Part shown: positions 44,138 to 54,612 of the stretch, piece after piece
Layout of the letters: the number at the start of each line of letters is the position of its first letter
Position numbering within the stretch: the first letter of the stretch is position 1
NCBI GenBank assembly: GCA_947507965.1
Contig: CANNQU010000002.1
Span: 32,360 to 96,359 of the forward strand
Direction: 5' to 3'
Length of the DNA stretch: 64,000 nucleotides
Source of the DNA: Bacteroidota bacterium
GTDB taxonomy: Bacteria > Bacteroidota > Bacteroidia > UKL13-3
Notes under the pieces: model-generated
The model's database searches: none
What the model saw: the letters and a program-made list of their open reading frames with translations, nothing else
What the model was told of the DNA's origin: nothing
Translations under genes and position numbers: made by a program

Positions 44138-47098
44138 TTAATGCCCCCCTTCTATTCCTTCACAGCCCATCAAAAGCATTGGCTGGCTTACCCCAGTGTT
44201 GGGTTTCTCACCGCTTTTAATGGCCTCATTCATTCTTTGAGTCAGCCAAGATCGCTCCGCTGCAATTTCTTTTTCCATCTCAGCTTGCTTACTGTAATCA
44301 AAATAAATTATCCCGTCAACCAGGGTATACAATGGTTTCGCATAGATACTTAATGGCTCATCGCTCCAGAGCACCAGGTCGGCATCTTTACCCACTTTAA
44401 TACTTCCCACGCGACTTTCAATATGTAACATTTTAGCCGGATTTAAGGTGCATTGTTTTAGTGCTTCTTCTGCACTTAAGCCACCATATTTCATCGACTT
44501 CGCCGCCTCCTGATTTAGCCTTCGAGCCATCTCAGCGTCATCGCTATTGATACCCACATTAATTCCAACACGAGTCATTATTGCCTGATTATACGGTATC
44601 GCATCATATACTTCAAATTTATAGGCCCACCAGTCGGCGAATGCGCTGGCATTGGCTCCGTGTGCTTTCATCTTATCGGCTATCTTATAACCTTCCAAAA
44701 TATGAGTGAAGGTATTTACCTTAAAGCCCATACTATCGCCCACCTGCATGAGCATATTTATTTCACTTTGCACGTAACTGTGGCACGTGATAAAACGCTT
44801 TTTATTCAAAATCTCCACCAAGGCATCCAGCTCCAAATCTCTGCGTGGTGAAATACCGGCACCATGGTAGTTTTTAAGCTGAATTTCATATTCTTTCGCC
44901 CGCGAAAATCCATCATATAGGACCTGTTCAACACCCATCCGTGTTTGTGGGAAACGCACCGACTGCCTGTCGCCCCAATTGCTCTGCTTTACATTTTCAC
45001 CTAGCGCAAATTTGATGAACCCATCCCATCCCTCAAATTTCATCTGCTCTGCATTTTTACCCCATCGCAATTTGATAAGCTGGGTTTGTCCGCCGATGGT
45101 ATTGGCACTCCCATGCAATAAATGCGACGTGGTAACACCTCCCGCCAGTTGTCGATAAATGTTGATGTCTTCCGGCCATACCACATCGCCAATACGTACT
45201 TCACTAGTAATACTTTGGGTGCCTTCGTTAACATCGCCTGATATGGCAATATGAGAATGTTCATCGATGATTCCTGCCGTCAAATGTTTGCCTGTAGCAT
45301 TTATAATCCGTGAATTGGGAGACTTAATATTCTTTCCAATTTCCATGATTTTGCCATTTACAATCAACACATCGGTATGCTCTAATTTTCCTTCCCTCTC
45401 GTTGGTCCAGAGGGTAGCATTAGTAAACAAAATGGATTGAGGCATTGGCGGGGTCACATTACCAAAATCGGTGAACGGATACTTCAACATTTTAAGGCTT
45501 ATGGAATCTACATTTATTCTATTGACCTTTGTTTCTGGTATCAAGGATACTACACGTAAGGCACGCCAGTCAAACATCTCACCAGATGCCGTTACACCCT
45601 TTCCATTAAATTCCTTCTTTTCAACATCGAACCAAGCAGAAAGTCTATAGGGAATTTTTTGCTTCTCAAAACTCAGATTGTAAATGTCCCCTTGTTTCTC
45701 AAAACTTGCGTTTATCGTATCATCACTAATTATTTTAACCACGGGCCTTGCAAAATCGCCTTCTACGATCATCTGAAAAGTTTCCCACTTCGTATTTAAA
45801 TGGTAGTTCCCTCTAATATCTACCCTGTTTAATTCATTAATCACGAACCGATCTCCTTGAACCCAGTTTTCATTAATTAACGTATTGCCATCGAAGATAT
45901 TACCTGATGTGATGATGAAGTTCGCAAGCATCCCCGGTTTTAAACTTCCTACCTTTTCGCTTATGTTCAAAATTCGAGATGGCGTATGGGTCAGCGCCTT
46001 CAACGCCTCCTGTTCCGTCAATCCACGTAGTACGGCCTTTCTTAAATTCCTAAGAAATGACTCGGCATCACAGCCATTACTGGTAATACAGAAAGGAATG
46101 CTGTTTTGCTGTAAATAATACAAATTGCTTGGTGCATAATACCAATGCATGAGGTCGGTGGTTGTTACTTGCTGCGCATCATACACATCATCGATTGCGA
46201 AAGGAGATGGGAAATTAACGGGAACAATGAACATCGCATTCGATGCCTTAACATCAGCAATACGTTGATACTCTGTACCATTGGTTCTCATGATGTATTG
46301 AACGTTAAACTCATCGCCTATCCTGTCGGCACGCAATACGTTCCATTTATCACCGGCATCAAAAAACTGAGGGAGCCCTTGCAACTCATTAAACGATTTT
46401 AGGGAAAGATTGGTTTGCTCTGTTTGTTGCTTATACCATTGTGCATCGAAATACGTTTGACGTAATAAGGCAATACTTCCCATTAAACTACTGGGGTAAT
46501 CCTGAGAGCTGCTACCTTTATTAAAACTATAATTTGCCCCAGCTTGCAGCTTTAAAAACAACATATTGTCGCGAGAATCGTTAAGTGTTACCACGCTGCC
46601 GCTCCCTCTAACAATTCCATCATTCTGAAAGGTATAAACGGCACCAAATCCAGCGTTACGAAAAGCAGTAGCTTCTTTCCCGTCTTTCGTAAAAAGTTCT
46701 GATGCGTTATTTTCCGGGCGGATGGCTTCGTTCCAATTATAGGCCCCTTTCTTAGCGCTAATAAATTGTGGTTTGCCTCCGTTACCTTGGCTTTTCGACT
46801 CCGGCATTCCATAGCTGGTGAAGGCATCAATGAAGGAAGGATATATGGTTCGGCCAGCGCAGTTTATTTCCACTGCTTCCTTTGGTATAAGAAGGTGAAG
46901 GCCTATGTCAATTATTTTATCTCCTTTTATTAGCAGTGTGGCATGATCCAGTTTTGTATTGAAGGAAGAATAAATGGTGGCATCGGTAAAAGCATAAATT
47001 GAATTTACATCATTTTTTACTCCATTAAGTGGAAACGTTATTTGGGCCAGGCAGCTTACTAAACAAAAACAAAACAGGAGGGTTAAAGTATAACGCAT
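44138..47098 (-). CDS. Exported tandem amidohydrolase with inactive-looking N-terminal half
   Basis: 986 residues with a signal peptide ending SCLAQ. The C-terminal half is a complete metal-dependent amidohydrolase: HxH (His614, His616) in IDEHSHIA, His in CHSYVQSEIN, His in FTHILEGYKI and Asp in GINSDDAEM. The N-terminal half has the same imidazolonepropionase-like fold (GRTIYPSFIDAFTSYG, RILNISEKVGSLKPGMLANFII), but the HxH metal motif is replaced by AFT, so it should not bind metal. A role in cleaving a cyclic amide or peptide outside the cytoplasm is likely; the substrate is unknown. Confidence 0.88.
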   Translation of the reverse strand: MRYTLTLLFCFCLVSCLAQITFPLNGVKNDVNSIYAFTDATIYSSFNTKLDHATLLIKGDKIIDIGLHLLIPKEAVEINCAGRTIYPSFIDAFTSYGMPESKSQGNGGKPQFISAKKGAYNWNEAIRPENNASELFTKDGKEATAFRNAGFGAVYTFQNDGIVRGSGSVVTLNDSRDNMLFLKLQAGANYSFNKGSSSQDYPSSLMGSIALLRQTYFDAQWYKQQTEQTNLSLKSFNELQGLPQFFDAGDKWNVLRADRIGDEFNVQYIMRTNGTEYQRIADVKASNAMFIVPVNFPSPFAIDDVYDAQQVTTTDLMHWYYAPSNLYYLQQNSIPFCITSNGCDAESFLRNLRKAVLRGLTEQEALKALTHTPSRILNISEKVGSLKPGMLANFIITSGNIFDGNTLINENWVQGDRFVINELNRVDIRGNYHLNTKWETFQMIVEGDFARPVVKIISDDTINASFEKQGDIYNLSFEKQKIPYRLSAWFDVEKKEFNGKGVTASGEMFDWRALRVVSLIPETKVNRINVDSISLKMLKYPFTDFGNVTPPMPQSILFTNATLWTNEREGKLEHTDVLIVNGKIMEIGKNIKSPNSRIINATGKHLTAGIIDEHSHIAISGDVNEGTQSITSEVRIGDVVWPEDINIYRQLAGGVTTSHLLHGSANTIGGQTQLIKLRWGKNAEQMKFEGWDGFIKFALGENVKQSNWGDRQSVRFPQTRMGVEQVLYDGFSRAKEYEIQLKNYHGAGISPRRDLELDALVEILNKKRFITCHSYVQSEINMLMQVGDSMGFKVNTFTHILEGYKIADKMKAHGANASAFADWWAYKFEVYDAIPYNQAIMTRVGINVGINSDDAEMARRLNQEAAKSMKYGGLSAEEALKQCTLNPAKMLHIESRVGSIKVGKDADLVLWSDEPLSIYAKPLYTLVDGIIYFDYSKQAEMEKEIAAERSWLTQRMNEAIKSGEKPNTGVSQPMLLMGCEGIEGGH

Positions 47099-47256
47099 AA
47101 AAGTAAATTTGAAAAGGCAATTTATTGAAAAATGCGAATTAAAGTTAAAATTTTGTCAAATTTGAGATGACCCTAATTTTCACTGTTTATTTTCATATAT
47201 TTGTATCAACTAATGAAATCTTGTTTTTTTATTTAATTAATCGATTGTATTTTTTG

Positions 47257-50200
47257 ATGAAAGGCATTCTTTACCTTTTTATTATTGGCTTATTCTTTTT
47301 TTATGGATGTACTTCTAGCAAAGGTATTACCTCCTTTTCAAAAGAAAACGGCGATGCGCAAACCGATGAACCGGGTGCTATGATGCATTGGGAATACGAA
47401 CGCGTTAAAGATCCAAAAACAGGGGAAGTGCCAAAACAAAACCTGGTGGAGGTTTATAATCAGTACCTGAAAGGAGAACAAACCCAGAGCGAAGCTGTTA
47501 TTTCAGGTATAAACTGGACCGAAAGAGGGCCGAATAATATTGGTGGCCGAACACGTACTATCCTATTTGACAGAAAAGATGTAACCAATAAAACAGTGTT
47601 CGCCGCTTCCGTGGGTGGGGGCCTATTCAAGTGCTCTGATATCGATGCAACAACCCCTTCCTGGTCTAAAATAAACGACTTCTTTTCCAATATTGTCATT
47701 TCCTGCTTAGTACAAAACCCCAGCTACCCTGATACCATGTATTTTGGTACAGGCGAGAGTTTTGGAAATGCCGACGGGCTTTCTGGAGCAGGTATTTGGC
47801 GCAGCATCGATAACGGCACCAACTGGACACAATTACCCGCAACCACCAGTTATTTTGGAGTTACCCGAATGGTGGTTACATCCAATGGAACCATCTATGC
47901 TTCACTTACAGCACATTTTGCTACTGGTGGAGCCGGTGGTTTATATAAATCTACCAATGGAGGAACCTCTTGGACTGCCGTACTTACCACCACCACCATT
48001 CCTGCAACAGCCAACAATTCGGGGAAAGACATAAAATTAGCGGCTAATGGTGATTTGTATTATTCATGTTCAGGACAGCTTTGGAAATATACTACTGCAA
48101 CCTCGCTATGGAGCAATGTTACGCCGGCAGGCACCTTTCAACGGATAGAAATAGCCTGCGCACCAAGTAACTCCAATTATGTTTATTTGTTATGCCAAGG
48201 TACCACAAGTGCTTTAAGTAAATTCTACACAAGCACCAATGCTGCTACATCGTGGACATCCAATACGCTTCCATTAATTTATGATCAAACCGCCACCATA
48301 AGTCAGGAGTTTACCCGAACACAAGCATGGTACGACTTATCCATCGTTGTAGATCCTCTCACTGCAACCACCGTATATGCAGGAGCCATAGACTATATTA
48401 AATCGACAGATGCCGGCGCTACCTATAAACAAATAAGTGCCTGGTCGTTGTTTGCCATGCCCGCAGGAGCCAATTTAGGTTCCGGTCAGATCATGCACTC
48501 CGACCATCATATTTTAACCTTTAAGCCCGGAAGTAATTCATTCGCCTTATTTGGTTGCGACGGAGGAATATATAGGACAACCAATTTAAGCAATACTTGG
48601 CCGTCGGTTCCTTCTTACGCCACCATCAACACCAACTATAATGTAACCCAATTATACTCCTGTGCAGCAGCAAATGTTGCCGGCTCGAATAATTTTTTAG
48701 GTGGTGCACAGGATAATGGATCGTTAAAATTTAACAGTGCCGGAGTTAACAGTGTTGCATCGGTAAGTGGAGGCGATGGATGTTTTGTTTATATCGATCA
48801 AAACAACAGCAATAACCAAATTACCTCTTACGTATATAATAATTATTACGTTTCTACCAATGCTTCTACCTTCAACACCCTGACCGGTTCGAATAGTACG
48901 GGCTCTTTTGTGAATCCAGGTGAGTTAGATGGAGTGAACGATATTTTATATACCTATGCTGGTGCTAATACCATGGCTCGATGGTCGAATGTTTTTGGAG
49001 CCGTAACTCGCACTAATTTAACGGTAACTGGTGTGGGCACTATTACGCACATAAAAGTATCTCCCAATAACGCAAGCATAATTTATATTGGAAATAGTAC
49101 CGGCAGTGTGTATAAGGTAACCAATGCAAATACGGCAGGATCGCCCATTGCCCCGGTATTACTCAACACCGTTAGTTTTGGAGGCAGGATCTCTTGTATT
49201 GAAGTACGAAAAAACATGGCGGCACTCGATGATACCATCCTTGTTACTCAATCGAATTATGGCTTAGTAAATAGTGTACTAATAACCAAGAATGGCACTA
49301 ATGCCACGCCTACCTGGACCGATATCGACGATAACCTAGGCACCTTGCCCAACATACCTGTTAATTGGTGTTTATTTGTACCTACTCCTATTGGAAAGGA
49401 AGTAATGATTGCCACCGACATGGGAATTTATACTTGCAATGATATTTATGCCGTGACGCCAACTTGGGGACAAAGTAATACCGGCTTTGCCAATGTAAGA
49501 GTTGACATGCTGAAAATAAGATCGTCCGATAGCTTAATTATTGCAGCAACCCATGGAAGAGGCTTATTTACAAGTGATAAGTACAAGGCACCCATGGCAG
49601 ATTTTACGTCGAACCTTCTTACAGCATATATTACAGCCCCCATCCAATTTACTGATGGAAGTTCCAATGCGACGAGTTGGGAATGGGATTTTGACAATAA
49701 CGGGAGTGTTGATGCCACCACAAAAAACCCCATTTGGGCCTTCGGTACTGCAGGTTTTAAAACAGTAAAACTAACCATTAACGGGCTCTATGTTTCTACT
49801 CGAACAAATTACATTCAAATATTGCCCAATTTGGCAACTCCCTTTACTGCTGTCAATGGTGGTAATTTCGAAAATAATCCTACCTATTTTGGATCAACGC
49901 CCGTAACAGGTGGCGTAAATTTATGGGTGCGTGGGGCTCCTACACGAAATCTCACGGTGTTAAATTCGGTGAGTAACGGATGGAAAACACAGTTGGGTGC
50001 CAATGTTCCCTCTGGTGATTATTCGTGTGCTTTGATGAGCCCATGCTTTAACTTCTTTAAGGCAGGTACCTATACGCTAAATTTTCAAAAAAGTATGGAG
50101 ATTGCTTTTTGTAATGCCCCATTTGCAGTGCAAGTGCAATATTCGACCGATTTGGGCTCCACCTGGATTCGATTAGGTGCAGATGATGGTGCAGGAACCA

Positions 50201-51495
50201 ATTGGTATAATCGTGGATTAATCAATGGCATATCCTGTCCGATTACGAATACTATTTTTGCAGACCAAACCGGATGGACCAATAATTACTCCAATCAAGT
50301 TACAAGCAGAGACGTTTCTTTTCTTGCAGGAAATAAAAGTGTTGCCTTCCGAATTGTATTTTCGGTAGCATCGGGATATTCGGCGGCAGCGTATGCAAAA
50401 GATGGTTTTATGATTGACGATTTTACGATTACAAGTAGCACTTCGAACAACGCCAATTATTTTGTGGAAACGACGACCACTTCCAAATCGGAATATTTTG
50501 GAGCTAGTGCTACAGTCGATTTTTATTCGCCTAACGGTAAAATAATGGCTACCTTAGTTAATGGTTCTGGGCACGATTACGGACTAACGACCGTTACCAT
50601 TGACAATGCTGGAACAGGTGCATTGAATTATTCTACCAATACCCTTGCCTCCAGAAGATTATTCCAAAAAACGCTAGCCATTGTTCCTACAACAAATAAT
50701 GTGACCGGAAATTACTCTTCAAAACTGTACTTCGATGCCACCGAAATTTCTGGTTGGAGGGCCATTACAGGAAACAGTTTTAGCAGTGCAAATATTGTAA
50801 AATGCCCGATCAATATTGCCAGTGGAACCATCGTCAACGGCGTTTATGGAACGTCCACAAGTAGAGCACTATATGGTGCATTCGACTCATCGATTACCGC
50901 CTCGTTCACCACAGGCTTCTCTGGTTTTAGTGCAGGGGTAGATGTCTCTATTCTACCCGTCGAACTTCTTGATTTTTATGCCACAAAAAAAGAAAATGAC
51001 GTGCAACTCACCTGGTCGACCGCCTCGGAAATAAATAACGCCGGCTTTACCATCGAACGCAGTTCAGATGCTATTCACTGGGATAAGATTAGCTTTATAA
51101 CAGGCAAAGGAACGAGCACCAACAAGACGAATTATTCATATTTAGACCTCAAAGCACTGGAAAATGAACGGGTACTCTATTACCGTTTAAAGCAGCAAGA
51201 TTTTAACGAGGCTTTTAAGTATAGTAACCTACGTGTGGTAGAAAATAACACACCGGATATCTTTGTAGCGATTACCCCTCAACCGGCGAAAGACGTATTA
51301 CAGATCAGCACCTCATTGAATTCAGGATATCATTTCAGCATCCTGGGTGGCGCTGGAAATGAACTATTGAAAGGGCAAGTGAACGGTAATAAGGAAACCC
51401 TTAATGTAAGCCAACTGCCTGCCGGAACGTATTATTTGCGAATTATGGTTGATAATAAAATCCTCGGTGTTACACCGTTTGTGAAAGTTAATTAA
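47257..51495 (+). CDS. Giant T9SS surface protein with BNR/Vps10-like repeats and a PKD domain
   Basis: About 1412 residues beginning at the ATG at 47257, which puts the hydrophobic export segment at the N-terminus; it ends in a lipobox-like FYGC (Cys18). Residues of about 80-770 are repeated motifs such as IWRSIDNGTNWT and LYKSTNGGTSWT typical of BNR/sialidase-like or Vps10 beta-propellers. A PKD domain (WEWDFDNNGSVD) lies near 780-850. The C-terminus (VELLDFYATKKENDVQLTW to TPFVKVN) is a type IX sorting domain. A large adhesin- or glycan-binding-type surface protein is inferred. TATATTTG at 47196-47203 is a possible -7 element. Confidence 0.87.
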   Translation: MKGILYLFIIGLFFFYGCTSSKGITSFSKENGDAQTDEPGAMMHWEYERVKDPKTGEVPKQNLVEVYNQYLKGEQTQSEAVISGINWTERGPNNIGGRTRTILFDRKDVTNKTVFAASVGGGLFKCSDIDATTPSWSKINDFFSNIVISCLVQNPSYPDTMYFGTGESFGNADGLSGAGIWRSIDNGTNWTQLPATTSYFGVTRMVVTSNGTIYASLTAHFATGGAGGLYKSTNGGTSWTAVLTTTTIPATANNSGKDIKLAANGDLYYSCSGQLWKYTTATSLWSNVTPAGTFQRIEIACAPSNSNYVYLLCQGTTSALSKFYTSTNAATSWTSNTLPLIYDQTATISQEFTRTQAWYDLSIVVDPLTATTVYAGAIDYIKSTDAGATYKQISAWSLFAMPAGANLGSGQIMHSDHHILTFKPGSNSFALFGCDGGIYRTTNLSNTWPSVPSYATINTNYNVTQLYSCAAANVAGSNNFLGGAQDNGSLKFNSAGVNSVASVSGGDGCFVYIDQNNSNNQITSYVYNNYYVSTNASTFNTLTGSNSTGSFVNPGELDGVNDILYTYAGANTMARWSNVFGAVTRTNLTVTGVGTITHIKVSPNNASIIYIGNSTGSVYKVTNANTAGSPIAPVLLNTVSFGGRISCIEVRKNMAALDDTILVTQSNYGLVNSVLITKNGTNATPTWTDIDDNLGTLPNIPVNWCLFVPTPIGKEVMIATDMGIYTCNDIYAVTPTWGQSNTGFANVRVDMLKIRSSDSLIIAATHGRGLFTSDKYKAPMADFTSNLLTAYITAPIQFTDGSSNATSWEWDFDNNGSVDATTKNPIWAFGTAGFKTVKLTINGLYVSTRTNYIQILPNLATPFTAVNGGNFENNPTYFGSTPVTGGVNLWVRGAPTRNLTVLNSVSNGWKTQLGANVPSGDYSCALMSPCFNFFKAGTYTLNFQKSMEIAFCNAPFAVQVQYSTDLGSTWIRLGADDGAGTNWYNRGLINGISCPITNTIFADQTGWTNNYSNQVTSRDVSFLAGNKSVAFRIVFSVASGYSAAAYAKDGFMIDDFTITSSTSNNANYFVETTTTSKSEYFGASATVDFYSPNGKIMATLVNGSGHDYGLTTVTIDNAGTGALNYSTNTLASRRLFQKTLAIVPTTNNVTGNYSSKLYFDATEISGWRAITGNSFSSANIVKCPINIASGTIVNGVYGTSTSRALYGAFDSSITASFTTGFSGFSAGVDVSILPVELLDFYATKKENDVQLTWSTASEINNAGFTIERSSDAIHWDKISFITGKGTSTNKTNYSYLDLKALENERVLYYRLKQQDFNEAFKYSNLRVVENNTPDIFVAITPQPAKDVLQISTSLNSGYHFSILGGAGNELLKGQVNGNKETLNVSQLPAGTYYLRIMVDNKILGVTPFVKVN

Positions 51496-51520
51496 ATTCA
51501 GATTAACGTCATCATTTTCA

Positions 51521-51548
51521 TTGATCAGAAATATTTAGACTACTTTTG
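51521..51548 (+). promoter_or_regulatory. Promoter of the SCO gene
   Basis: TTG (51521-51523), a 17-nt spacer and TACTTTTG (51541-51548) give a full-length promoter. The leader of about 67 nt to the ATG at 51616 is unusually long for this window. Confidence 0.65.
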
Positions 51549-51615
51549 TATGATAATTTGCTGCTTTACCTAGCGAATTCTTTACTTCTGAGATCCTATT
51601 AAAATTGCTATTACC

Positions 51616-52266
51616 ATGTACAAATTCTTTTTTTTTGCTTGTATTCTTTCCCTTTTCACCTTTGCCTCGTGCACCCAAACATCCAATAAACTGCCTGTTT
51701 ATGGGAATAAAGAAATAACCTCTAAAATGGTAGATGGCAAAGAAGTTATTGACACCTTATTTCAAACGCTTCCACCATTTTCTTTTATTGATCAAGACAG
51801 TAATATTATTACCAATGAAACCTTTAAGGATAAAATATTCGTGGCCGATTTTGTATTTCTTTCATGCGGAAGTATTTGTCCGAAGATGAACGTACAAATG
51901 AAACGTTTATATGATAAGTACGCCACCAATCCCCATATCGTTTTCTTAACTCATACCATCGACCCTGAACGGGACACAATAGCTCGAATAAAAAAGTTTA
52001 TGTTAACATATCATGCAGAAACAGATAAATGGCATTTTGTGAGAGGCCCGGAAGAGGAAATCATAAAAATGGCAAACAAAGGATACTTCTCTATAGCCTA
52101 CAAAGACTCTATTAATGTAAAACCGGGAGCAGAATACCAGCATGAAGGATGGTTTATTTTAGTTGACAAAAAACAACGTATTCGTTCCATGAAGGATGGT
52201 ACCGACCAATTTGAAGTGGATAAACTGAGCAAAGACATAGACTTGCTATTACTTGAAAAAGAATAA
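51616..52266 (+). CDS. SCO1/SenC-type lipoprotein
   Basis: 216 residues with a lipobox (FTFASC, Cys19) and a thioredoxin-like SCO fold. The copper-binding Cys84 and Cys88 are in FLSCGSICPKM and the third ligand His is in EYQHEGWFILVD. SCO proteins deliver copper to the Cu-A site of cytochrome oxidase. No oxidase genes are nearby, so the link to a specific enzyme is inferred from family only. Confidence 0.94.
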   Translation: MYKFFFFACILSLFTFASCTQTSNKLPVYGNKEITSKMVDGKEVIDTLFQTLPPFSFIDQDSNIITNETFKDKIFVADFVFLSCGSICPKMNVQMKRLYDKYATNPHIVFLTHTIDPERDTIARIKKFMLTYHAETDKWHFVRGPEEEIIKMANKGYFSIAYKDSINVKPGAEYQHEGWFILVDKKQRIRSMKDGTDQFEVDKLSKDIDLLLLEKE

Positions 52267-52415
52267 GTCGCACCCTTTCTTGCCCTTTCCTAAATTAGAA
52301 AGCTTCTTAACAAAAAATTTTCAAGGCAGAACACGCAAAATCACCCTTTTCGTTCAGGGGAGATAAGCCAAAAATCCCTATTTTCGCACTATAAAATTTT
52401 AAAACCCTTTGTATC

Positions 52416-54578
52416 ATGAGAAAGTTTAGCCTTCTTCTATTTGCCTTGTCCTTTATTTTTTCGAAAGCAGCAACACCACCCGATGAAGGAATGTGGCTTC
52501 CTATTTTATTAGGAAACAACGAATCAGAAATGAAGGCGAAAGGCTGTAAATTAACGGCAGAACAAATTTACAGCATCAATAACTCAAGTATCAAAGACGC
52601 TATTGTTTGGTTTGGTGGAGGATGTACCGGTGAGGTAATGAGCAACGAAGGATTGGTATTTACCAATCACCATTGTGGTTATGGCAGCATCAACGAACTA
52701 CGTTTTAGTAAAGGAAAAGAAAGAGACTTATTAGAAGATGGTTATTGGGCAAAAAGTAAGAATGAAGAAATTTCAGCACCTAGTTTATCGGTCGCTTTTG
52801 TTCGTGAAATGCGAGATATAACCACTCTAGTTCAGGAGAAGTTGGTGGGTGTAAATGAATCACAAAGGGCCACGAAGCTGCAAGAAATTTATAAGTCGCT
52901 AATCGCTGACGCTACAAAAGAAAACAAATATGAAGGCCTTATCCGCGAATTTTTTAGTGGTAATGCGTACTATTTGTTTCTGATGGAGCGATACACTGAC
53001 ATACGCTTGGTAGGTACACCTCCCTGGAGTATTGGCAAATTTGGTGGAGAAACCGACAACTGGATGTGGCCACGCCATACGGGCGATTTCAGCGTTTGGC
53101 GTGTTTATGCAAACAAAGACAATAAACCAGCAAAATATTCTGCCGATAATGTTCCATACACTCCAAAACATTTTCTTCCAATCAGTATCAAGGGATATAA
53201 GCCCGGTGATTTTACCATGATCATGGGATTTCCTGGCAGTACGAAACGTTATGAATTCTCAAAAGGCATTCAATATCGTACCGATATCTTTGATCCACAT
53301 GCCGTGGCAGAGCGTAGAATTCGTTTGGATGAGTGGAAAGTGGCCATGAACGAATCGAAAGAAAACAACCAGAGACTGAATGCCAGCTATGCCGGATTAG
53401 CCAATTATTGGAAAAACTGGGACGGCGAAAAACGTGACTTGTTAAAAAACAACACCTCAGAAACAAAGAAAATCCAGGAAGCAGAATTTGAAAAGTGGGC
53501 TGCCGACAAACCCGAGTATAGTACACTGATTGGTGATATGAATACACTCTATAATTCGTATATGCCTATTGCCATTCAAATCCCGCTTACATTAAATGAA
53601 GGCTTAATGGCTCCAAAATTAGTATCCCTGGCCTTGTCGTTAAGTATATTAGATACATTGCTCTCCAAAAATGATACGGCGGGTATTCGTAAAATGACGA
53701 ATCAGCTAAAAGCGAACGATTCTACCATCTATAGCACCTTCATAGCGAGTGCTGATAAAAGAATATTTTCTCGCTTATTAAATTACTACTACCAAAATTG
53801 TCCAAAGGAACAACGACTAGAATTTATAACCAAGATACTGAGCAAATATAAAGGAGCAACGACCTTAGAAAGTTTTCAGAAATATGCGGAAATGGTTTAC
53901 TCAAAATCTTTCCTTGGATCGAAAGAAAAATTCGATGCCTTTCTTACCAACCCTACTTTGAAAAAACTACGTAAAGACCCAGCCTATATACACCTTTCTG
54001 CAATCTCTACAAACTATATTATTAAATACAAGCCAACCATCGACCTCTTCAATGCCAAAAATTCAACCTTAAGCCGCCTGTACATAAAGGGATTAATGGA
54101 GATGCAAAAAGGCAAAGCTTTTTATCCAGATGCCAACTCTACCCTTCGTTTAACTTATGGTGCCATTGAAGACTATGACCCCAAAGATGCCATAAAGTAC
54201 CTGTATTACACCACCTTAGACGGTGCCATGGAAAAATATATTCCGGGTGATGAAGAGTTTAATTTACCCAAAGGCTTAGTCGATTTATACCATAATAAAG
54301 AGTATGGCAGATATGCCATGAAAGACGGAAAAATGCCGGTGGCCTTTTTAACCAATAACGATATAACGGGTGGAAATAGTGGCAGTCCCGTGCTCAATGC
54401 AGAGGGTGAATTAATCGGTCTGGCTTTCGATGGCAACTGGGAAGCGATGAGTGGCAACTACAATTTCGATTCGAAGTTAAAACGCACCATTTGTGTGGAT
54501 GTACGCTATGTATTATTTTGCATCGACAAATTGGGAGGTGCAAGCAATATCATCAACGAATTAAAAATCATACAGTAA
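52416..54578 (+). CDS. Peptidase S46 (DPP7/DPP11-type dipeptidyl-peptidase)
   Basis: A 720-residue exported serine peptidase. The signal peptide ends SKAA. The family histidine region is TNHHCGYG (His85/His86) and the nucleophile is Ser657 in GGNSGSPVL. Later FDGNWEAMSGN places Gly after FD; from memory this suggests the DPP7 type, which prefers hydrophobic P1 residues, over DPP11 with Arg, but the assignment is tentative. These periplasmic enzymes remove dipeptides in peptide-fermenting Bacteroidota. TATTTTCG at 52379-52386 may be the -7 element. Confidence 0.93.
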   Translation: MRKFSLLLFALSFIFSKAATPPDEGMWLPILLGNNESEMKAKGCKLTAEQIYSINNSSIKDAIVWFGGGCTGEVMSNEGLVFTNHHCGYGSINELRFSKGKERDLLEDGYWAKSKNEEISAPSLSVAFVREMRDITTLVQEKLVGVNESQRATKLQEIYKSLIADATKENKYEGLIREFFSGNAYYLFLMERYTDIRLVGTPPWSIGKFGGETDNWMWPRHTGDFSVWRVYANKDNKPAKYSADNVPYTPKHFLPISIKGYKPGDFTMIMGFPGSTKRYEFSKGIQYRTDIFDPHAVAERRIRLDEWKVAMNESKENNQRLNASYAGLANYWKNWDGEKRDLLKNNTSETKKIQEAEFEKWAADKPEYSTLIGDMNTLYNSYMPIAIQIPLTLNEGLMAPKLVSLALSLSILDTLLSKNDTAGIRKMTNQLKANDSTIYSTFIASADKRIFSRLLNYYYQNCPKEQRLEFITKILSKYKGATTLESFQKYAEMVYSKSFLGSKEKFDAFLTNPTLKKLRKDPAYIHLSAISTNYIIKYKPTIDLFNAKNSTLSRLYIKGLMEMQKGKAFYPDANSTLRLTYGAIEDYDPKDAIKYLYYTTLDGAMEKYIPGDEEFNLPKGLVDLYHNKEYGRYAMKDGKMPVAFLTNNDITGGNSGSPVLNAEGELIGLAFDGNWEAMSGNYNFDSKLKRTICVDVRYVLFCIDKLGGASNIINELKIIQ

Positions 54579-54612
54579 AATTATAACTCTTAAACCATCA
54601 AATCACGTTATC

